From: Membranipora membranacea
Taxonomy: Eukaryota > Bryozoa > Gymnolaemata > Cheilostomatida > Membraniporidae
Assembly: GCA_914767715.1 (NCBI GenBank)
Contig: OU612065.1
Location: 30,876,001 to 30,940,000, forward strand
Direction of reading: 5' to 3'
Length of the DNA stretch: 64,000 nucleotides
The notes beneath the pieces are model-generated. The model had not been told where the DNA came from, searched no databases, and was given only the letters and a program-made list of their open reading frames with translations. This document shows, in pieces, positions 58,760 to 64,000 of the stretch. Within the stretch, counting starts at the first letter, position 1; every line of letters begins with the position of its first letter. Made by a program: the position numbers and the translations under genes.

Positions 58760-59279
58760 CCCTCCCTCGGTATAATATTTGAAATTTCAAGTCAGCGTAA
58801 TTACCAACCAGTCAATCGGAGGATGCCAATATTCTGCAGTTTGAATAAGGCCAATAAGGGCTTGAAGTGGTCGGAGTTAGATTAGAATCCAACAGAGTTT
58901 TAATTTTTCAATGCTGCCGTTTGGCATGTTTTTTTTTGGCAAAAGTGGACATCGTTAAAGTTGGCGCTGACGGAGAACGGAGACCCGCAGGGACAAATGG
59001 ACTTCAGATTTGAGACGAGTAGGAATTGCTCCTCATTATGAGGTAGGTTAAAAGCAAATCTATTTTTTGACCCGAGCGAAAAAAAACCATGATACCCTCC
59101 CTTGGTATGATTTTTTAAATTTCAAGTCAGCGTAATTACCAACCAGTTAATCGAAGGATCCGAATATTCTGCAGTTTGAATAAGGCCAATAAGGGCTTGA
59201 AGTGGTCGGAGTTAGATAAGAATCCAACAGAGTTTTAATTTTTCGATGCTGCCGTTTGGCATGTTTTTTTTTGGCAAAA

Positions 59280-60560
59280 GTCGACGTCGTTAAACTTGGC
59301 GCTGACGGAGAACAGAGACCCGCAGAAAAAAATGGACTTCAGATTTGAGACAAGCAGGAGTTGCTCCTCCTTATGAGGTAGGTTAACAGCAAATCTATTT
59401 TTTGACCCGAGCGAAAAAAAACCATGATACCCTCCCTTGGTATAATTTTTGAAATTTCAAGTCAGCGTAATTACCAACCAGTTAATCAGAGGATCCCAAT
59501 ATTCTGCAGTTGGAATAAAGCTAATAAGGGCTTGAAGTGGTCGGAGTTACATAAGAATCGCACACAGTTTTAATTTTTAAATGCTGCCGTTTGGCATGTT
59601 TTTTTTGGCAAAAGTGGACGTCGTTAACGTTGGCGCTGACAGAGAACGGATACCCGCAGAGACAAACGGACTTCAGATTTGAGACGAGCAGGAGTTGCTC
59701 CTCCTCATGTGGTAGGTTAAAAGCAAATCTATTTTTTGACCCGAGCGAAAAAAAACCATGATACCCTCCCTTGGCATAATTTTTGAAATTTCAAGTCAGC
59801 GTAATTACCAACCAGTTAATCGGAGGATCCCAATATTCTGCAGTTTGAATAAGGCCAATAAGGGCTTGAAGTGGTCGGAGTTATATTAGAATCCAACAGA
59901 GTTTTAATTTTTCAATGCTGCCGTTTGGCATGTTTTTTTTTGGCAAAAGTGGACGTCGTTAAAGTTGGCGCCGACGGAGAACGGAGATCCGCAGAGACAA
60001 ACGGACTTCAGATTTGACACTAGCAGGAGTTGCTCCTCCTTATGAGGTAGGCTCAAAGCAAATCTATATTTTCACCCGAGCGAAAAAAAACCATGATACC
60101 CTCCCTTGGTATAAATTTTGAAATTTCAAGTCAGCGTAATTACCACCCAGTTGATCGGAGGATCTCAATATTCTGCAGTTTGAATAAGGCCATTAAGGGC
60201 TTGAAGTGGTCGGAGTTAGATAAGAATCCAACAGAGTTTTTTATTTTTCAATGCTGCCGTTTGGTATGTTTTTTTTTTGGCAAAAGTGGACGTCGTTAAA
60301 GTTGGCGCTGACGGAGAACGGAGATCCGCAGAGACAAACGGACTTCCGATTTAAGACGAGCAGGAGTTGCTCCTCCTTATGAGGTAGGTTAAAAGCAAAT
60401 CTATTTTTTGACCCGAGCGAAACAAAACCATGATACCCTCCCTTGGCATAATTTTTGAAATTTCGAGTCAGCGTAATTACCAACCTGTTAATCGGAGGAT
60501 CCCAATATTCTGCAGTTTGAATAAGGCCAATAAGGGCTTGAAGTGGTCGGAGTTAGATAA
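59280..60560 (+). repeat. 4-monomer tandem duplication, copy 1 (SalI-tagged)
   Basis: This opens with AAAGTCGACGTCG, which creates a SalI site (GTCGAC, 59280-59285), then has TTAAACTTGG, GCAGAAAAAAATGG, TTAACAGC, a GGAATAAAGCTAATAAGG unit, CTCATGTGGTAGG, a GCCGACGG unit and a TTACCACCCAGTTGATCGG unit. The same order follows at +1,340-1,341 bp. The left edge lies between ~59244 and 59280. Confidence 0.88.
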
Positions 60561-60620
60561 GAGACCAACAGAGTTTTAATTTTTTAATGCTGCTGTTTGG
60601 CATGTTTTTTTTTGGCAAAA

Positions 60621-61900
60621 GTCGACGTCGTTAAACTTGGCGCTGACGGAGAACAGAGACCCGCAGAAAAAAATGGACTTCAGATTTGAGACAAGCAGGA
60701 GTTGCTCCTCCTTATGAGGTAGGTTAACAGCAAATCTATTTTTTGACCCGAGCGAAAAAAAACCATGATACCCTCCCTTGGTATAATTTTTGAAATTTCA
60801 AGTCAGCGTAATTACCAACCAGTTAATCAGAGGATCCCAATATTCTGCAGTTGGAATAAAGCTAATAAGGGCTTGAAGTGGTCGGAGTTACATAAGAATC
60901 GCACACAGTTTTAATTTTTCAATGCTGCCGTTTGGCATGTTTTTTTTGGCAAAAGTGGACGTCGTTAACGTTGGCGCTGACAGAGAACGGATACCCGCAG
61001 AGACAAACGGACTTCAGATTTGAGACGAGGAGGAGTTGCTCCTCCTCATGTGGTAGGTTAAAAGCAAATCTATTTTTTGACCCGAGCGAAAAAAAACCAT
61101 GATACCCTCCCTTGGCATAATTTTTGAAATTTCAAGTCAGCGTAATTACCAACCAGTTAATCGGAGGATCCCAATATTCTGCAGTTTGAATAAGGCCAAT
61201 AAGGGCTTGAAGTGGTCGGAGTTATATTAGAATCCAACAGAGTTTTAATTTTTCAATGCTGCCGTTTGGCATGTTTTTTTTGGCAAAAGTGGACGTCGTT
61301 AAAGTTGGCGCCGACGGAGAACGGAGATCCGCAGAGACAAACGGACTTCAGATTTGAGACTAGCAGGAGTTGCTCCTCCTTATGAGGTAGGCTCAAAGCA
61401 AATCTATTTTTTCACCCGAGCGAAAAAAAACCATGATACCCTCCCTTGGTATAAATTTTGAAATTTCAAGTCAGCGTAATTACCACCCAGTTGATCGGAG
61501 GATCTCAATATTCTGCAGTTTGAATAAGGCCATTAAGGGCTTGAAGTGGTCGGAGTTAGATAAGAATCCAACAGAGTTTTTTATTTTTCAATGCTGCCGT
61601 TTGGTATGTTTTTTTTTTGGCAAAAGTGGACGTCGTTAAAGTTGGCGCTGACGGAGAACGGAGATCCGCAGAGACAAACGGACTTCCGATTTAAGACGAG
61701 CAGGAGTTGCTCCTCCTTATGAGGTAGGTTAAAAGCAAATCTATTTTTTGACCCGAGCGAAACAAAACCATGATACCCTCCCTTGGCATAATTTTTGAAA
61801 TTTCGAGTCAGCGTAATTACCAACCTGTTAATCGGAGGATCCCAATATTCTGCAGTTTGAATAAGGCCAATAAGGGCTTGAAGTGGTCGGAGTTAGATAT
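60621..61900 (+). repeat. 4-monomer tandem duplication, copy 2 (SalI-tagged)
   Basis: Partner of 59280-60560, with the SalI site at 60621-60626. Private differences are GACGAGGAGGAG near 61022 and TCTATTTTTTCACC where copy 1 has TCTATATTTTCACC. Copy 2 leads into GTTAGATATGAATCC near 61893, where copy 1 had GTTAGATAAGAGACC. Confidence 0.88.
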
Positions 61901-63129
61901 GAATCCAACAGAGTTTTAATTTTTCAATGCTGCCGTTTGGCATGTTTTTGTTTTGGCAAAAGTGGACGTCGTTAATGCTGGCGCTGACGGAGAGCGGAGA
62001 CCCGCAGAGACAAACGGACTTCAGATTTGAGACGAGCAGGAGTTGCTCCTCCTTATGAGGTAGGTTAAAAGCAAATCTATTTTTTGACCCGAGCGAAAAA
62101 AAACCATCATACCATCCCTTGGTATAATTTTTGAAATTTCAAGTCAGCGTAATTACCAACCAGTAAATCGGAGGATCCCAATATTCTGCAGTTTGAATAA
62201 GGTCAATAAGGGCTTGAAGTGGTCGGAGTTAGATAAGAATCCAACAGAGTTTTAATTTTTCAATGCTGCCGTTTGGCATGTTTTTTTTGGCAAAAGTGGA
62301 CGTCGTTAAAGTTGGCGCTGACGGAGAACGGAGACCCACAGAGACAAACGGACTTCAGATTTGAGACAAGCAGGAGTTGCTCCTCCTTATGAGGTAGGTT
62401 AAAAGCAAATCTATTTTTTGACCCGAGCGAAAAAAAACCATGATACCCTCCCTTGGTATAATTTTGGAAATTTCAAGTCAGCGTAATTACCATCCAGTTT
62501 ATCGGAGGATCCCAATATTCTGCAGTTTGGATAAGGCCAATTAGGGCTCGAAGTTGTCGGAGTTAGATATGAATCCAACAGAGTTTTAATTTTTCAATGC
62601 TGCCGTTTGGCTTGTTTTTTTTTTAGCAAAAGTGGACGTCGTTAATGCTGGCGCTGACGGAGAGCGGAGACCCGCAGAGACAAATGGACTTCAGATTTGA
62701 GACGAGCGGGAGTTGCTCCTCCTTATGAGGTAGGTTAAAAGCAAATCTATTTTTTGACCCGAGCGAAAAAAAACCATCATACCCTCCCTTGGTATAATTT
62801 TGGAAATTTCAAGTCAGCGTAATTACCAACCAGTTAATCGGAGGATCCCAATATTCTGCAGTTTGAATAAGGCCAATAAGGGCTTGAAATGGTCGGAGTT
62901 AGGTAAGAATACAACAGAGTTTTTATTTTTCAATGCTGCCGTTTGGCATGTTATTTTTTTGGGCAAAAGTGGACGTCGTTAAAGATGGCGCTGACGGAGA
63001 ACGGAGACCCGCAGAGACAAACGGATTTAAGATTTGAGACAAGCAGGAGTTGCTCCTCCTTATGAGTTAGGTTAAAAGCAAATCTATCTTTTGACCCGAG
63101 CGAAAAAAAAACCATGATACCCTCCCTTG
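61901..63129 (+). repeat. Divergent type A monomers near the right edge
   Basis: GTTAATGCTGG with GAGAGCGGAGACC occurs at ~61974 and again two monomers later at ~62641, both preceded by GATATGAATCC. The unit at 62456 shares TTACCATCCAGTTTAT and AAGTTGTCG with the partial unit at 63801, four monomers on. Scattered private changes (CATCATACC, GGGCTCGAAG, AAAGATGGCG) are denser than in the centre, as expected away from the most actively homogenised part. Confidence 0.8.
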
Positions 63130-63464
63130 GTATAATTTAAGAAAGTTCAAGTCAGCGTAATTACCAACCAGTTAATCGGAGGATCTCAAAATTCTGCAGT
63201 TTGAATAAGCCAATAAGGGCTTGAAGTGGTCGGAGTTAGATCAGAATCCAACAGAATTTAAATTTTTCAATGCTACCGTTTGGCATGTTATTTTTTTGGC
63301 AAAAGTGGGATCGTTAAAGTTGGCGCTGACGGAGAACGGACACCCGAAGAGACAAGCGGACTTCAGATTTGAGACGAGCAGGAGTTGCTCCTCCTTATGA
63401 GTTAGGTTAAAAGCAAATCTATTTTTTGACGCGAGCGAAAAAAAAACCATGATACCCTCCCTTG
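63130..63464 (+). repeat. Sister monomer pair at right edge, copy 1
   Basis: This unit and the next share AGAAAGTTCAAG, GTTATTTTTTTGGC, GGACACCCGAAGAGACAAGC and TTTAAATTTTTC, none of which I see together elsewhere. This copy has private changes TCTCAAAATTC, a missing base in AATAAGCCAATAAGG and a shortened GTGGGATCG. Confidence 0.85.
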
Positions 63465-63800
63465 GTATAATTTTAGAAAGTTCAAGTCAGCGTAATTACC
63501 AACCAGTTAATCGGAGGATCCCAATATTCTGCAGTTTGAATAAGGCCAATAAGGGCTTGAAGTGGTCGGAGTTAGATAAGAATCCGACAGAGTTTAAATT
63601 TTTCAATGCTGCCGTTTGGCATGTTATTTTTTTGGCAAAAGTGGATGTCGTAAAAGTTGGCGCTGACGGAGAACGGACACCCGAAGAGACAAGCGGACTT
63701 CAGATTTGAGACAAGCAGGAGTTGCTCCTCCTTATGAGGTAGGTTAAAAGCGAATCTATTTTTTGACCCGAGCGAAAAAAAACCATGATACCCTCCCTTG
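63465..63800 (+). repeat. Sister monomer pair at right edge, copy 2
   Basis: Partner of 63130-63464, keeping the intact BamHI and PstI sites and GTGGATGTCGTAAAAG. A single-unit tandem duplication explains the pair. Confidence 0.85.
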
Positions 63801-64000
63801 GTATAATTTTGGAAATTTCAAATCAGCGTAATTACCATCCAGTTTATAGGAGGATCCCAATATTCTACAGTTTGAATAAGGCCAATAAGGGCTTGAAGTT
63901 GTCGAAGTTAGATATGAATCCAACAGAGTTTTAATTTTTCAATGCTGCCGTTTGGCATGTTTTTTTTTTGGCAAAAGTAGACGTCGGTAAAGTTGGCGCT
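63801..64000 (+). repeat. Truncated last monomer
   Basis: The first 200 bp of a monomer starting GTATAATTTTGG, cut by the window end within GTTGGCGCT. The PstI site is altered (TTCTACAG) and GATCGG has become TATAGG in the BamHI region. The array continues to the right. Confidence 0.95.

Larger units (their letters stand above)
1..64000 (+). repeat. Satellite DNA array, ~335-336 bp monomer, about 190 head-to-tail copies
   Basis: The motif GTATAAT (or GCATAAT) followed by a T run recurs at 1, 338, 673, 1009, 1344 and so on to 63465 and 63801. Spacing is 334-338 bp, or a few bases more where a known insertion is present. Every unit carries the same ordered landmarks: a BamHI-like GGATCC, a PstI-like CTGCAG, a long T tract, GACGTC, the hairpin AGGAG-TTG-CTCCT, and an A tract before CCATGAT. 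All units point the same way and I found no foreign insertion. A unit near twice a nucleosome repeat is typical of satellites (family knowledge). The array runs past both window edges. I infer eukaryotic heterochromatin. The family and species are not recognised. No stretch of 300 bp or more is free of this repeat. Confidence 0.98.

Noticed and set aside
1-64000. CRISPR array
   Set aside because: The period is ~335 bp with no short repeat/unique spacer structure. The whole unit is repeated, not just a 20-40 bp part.
1-64000. rDNA spacer repeats, tRNA-derived SINE array or other Pol III unit
   Set aside because: I found no rRNA sequence, no B-box-like GGTTCGA motif and no tRNA fold. The T runs alone are not enough.
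1-64000. Transposon or retroelement internal tandem repeats
   Set aside because: No terminal inverted repeats, long terminal repeats, transposase or polymerase coding sequence or target-site duplications are visible.
1-64000. Telomeric repeats or a hidden microsatellite
   Set aside because: Beyond the A/T tracts and the small CCCT expansion in one subtype, no short tandem motif runs are present.

Overview
The whole 64 kb window is one uninterrupted array of satellite DNA. A unit of about 335-336 bp is repeated head to tail, always in the same orientation, roughly 190 times (64,000 divided by about 335.6). I found no protein gene, RNA gene, transposon, CRISPR array, inverted monomer or single-copy spacer. 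An array of this size and kind points to heterochromatin of a eukaryotic nuclear genome, pericentromeric, centromeric or subtelomeric. I do not recognise the monomer and cannot name the organism. The first base happens to be the start of the motif GTATAAT, which I use as monomer position 1. The window ends inside a monomer, so the array continues beyond both edges.

Monomer anatomy (positions within the unit): GTATAAT or GCATAAT at 1; BamHI GGATCC near 52-57; PstI CTGCAG near 65-70; a short inverted repeat at 78-94; a T tract near 160-169; AatII GACGTC near 180-185; a second small hairpin, AGGAG-TTG-CTCCT, at 253-265; a T6 run near 294; an A tract near 311-318. The main subtypes are type A (TTTGAATAAGGCC...GGGCTT), used throughout; type B (TTGGAATAAGACC...GGTCTT), seen only from about 16.19 to 56.19 kb; and type B', a B derivative that has lost the PstI and AatII sites.

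Layout. (1) 1 to ~14.39 kb: a mosaic of type A monomers with overlapping 7-, 10-, 13-, 18- and 26-monomer duplications. (2) ~14.39-26.52 kb: A and B monomers mixed; from 15.78 kb this is the first copy of a 32-monomer (10.74 kb) unit. (3) 26.52-44.3 kb: the second copy, changed by a 2-monomer loss, a 15-monomer (5,040 bp) tandem duplication and a nested 8-monomer (2,695 bp) duplication. The bookkeeping closes: 32-2+15+8 = 53 monomers, matching the measured 17.80 kb offset. (4) 44.3-50.4 kb: a partial, rearranged third copy. (5) 50.4-56.4 kb: short 3- and 5-monomer higher-order repeats. (6) 56.4-64 kb: more divergent monomers without type B, with 4-monomer duplications and neighbouring sister monomers at the right edge.

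The biological content is therefore the record of satellite turnover: unequal exchange, local amplification, short conversion tracts and linked marker haplotypes. The observations most worth checking are the nested amplification history, the clustering of most hand-mapped crossover junctions in one part of the monomer around a hairpin, and paired substitutions that complete an inverted repeat in type B monomers. All coordinates and comparisons were made by eye, so boundaries may be off by a few bases to tens of bases.
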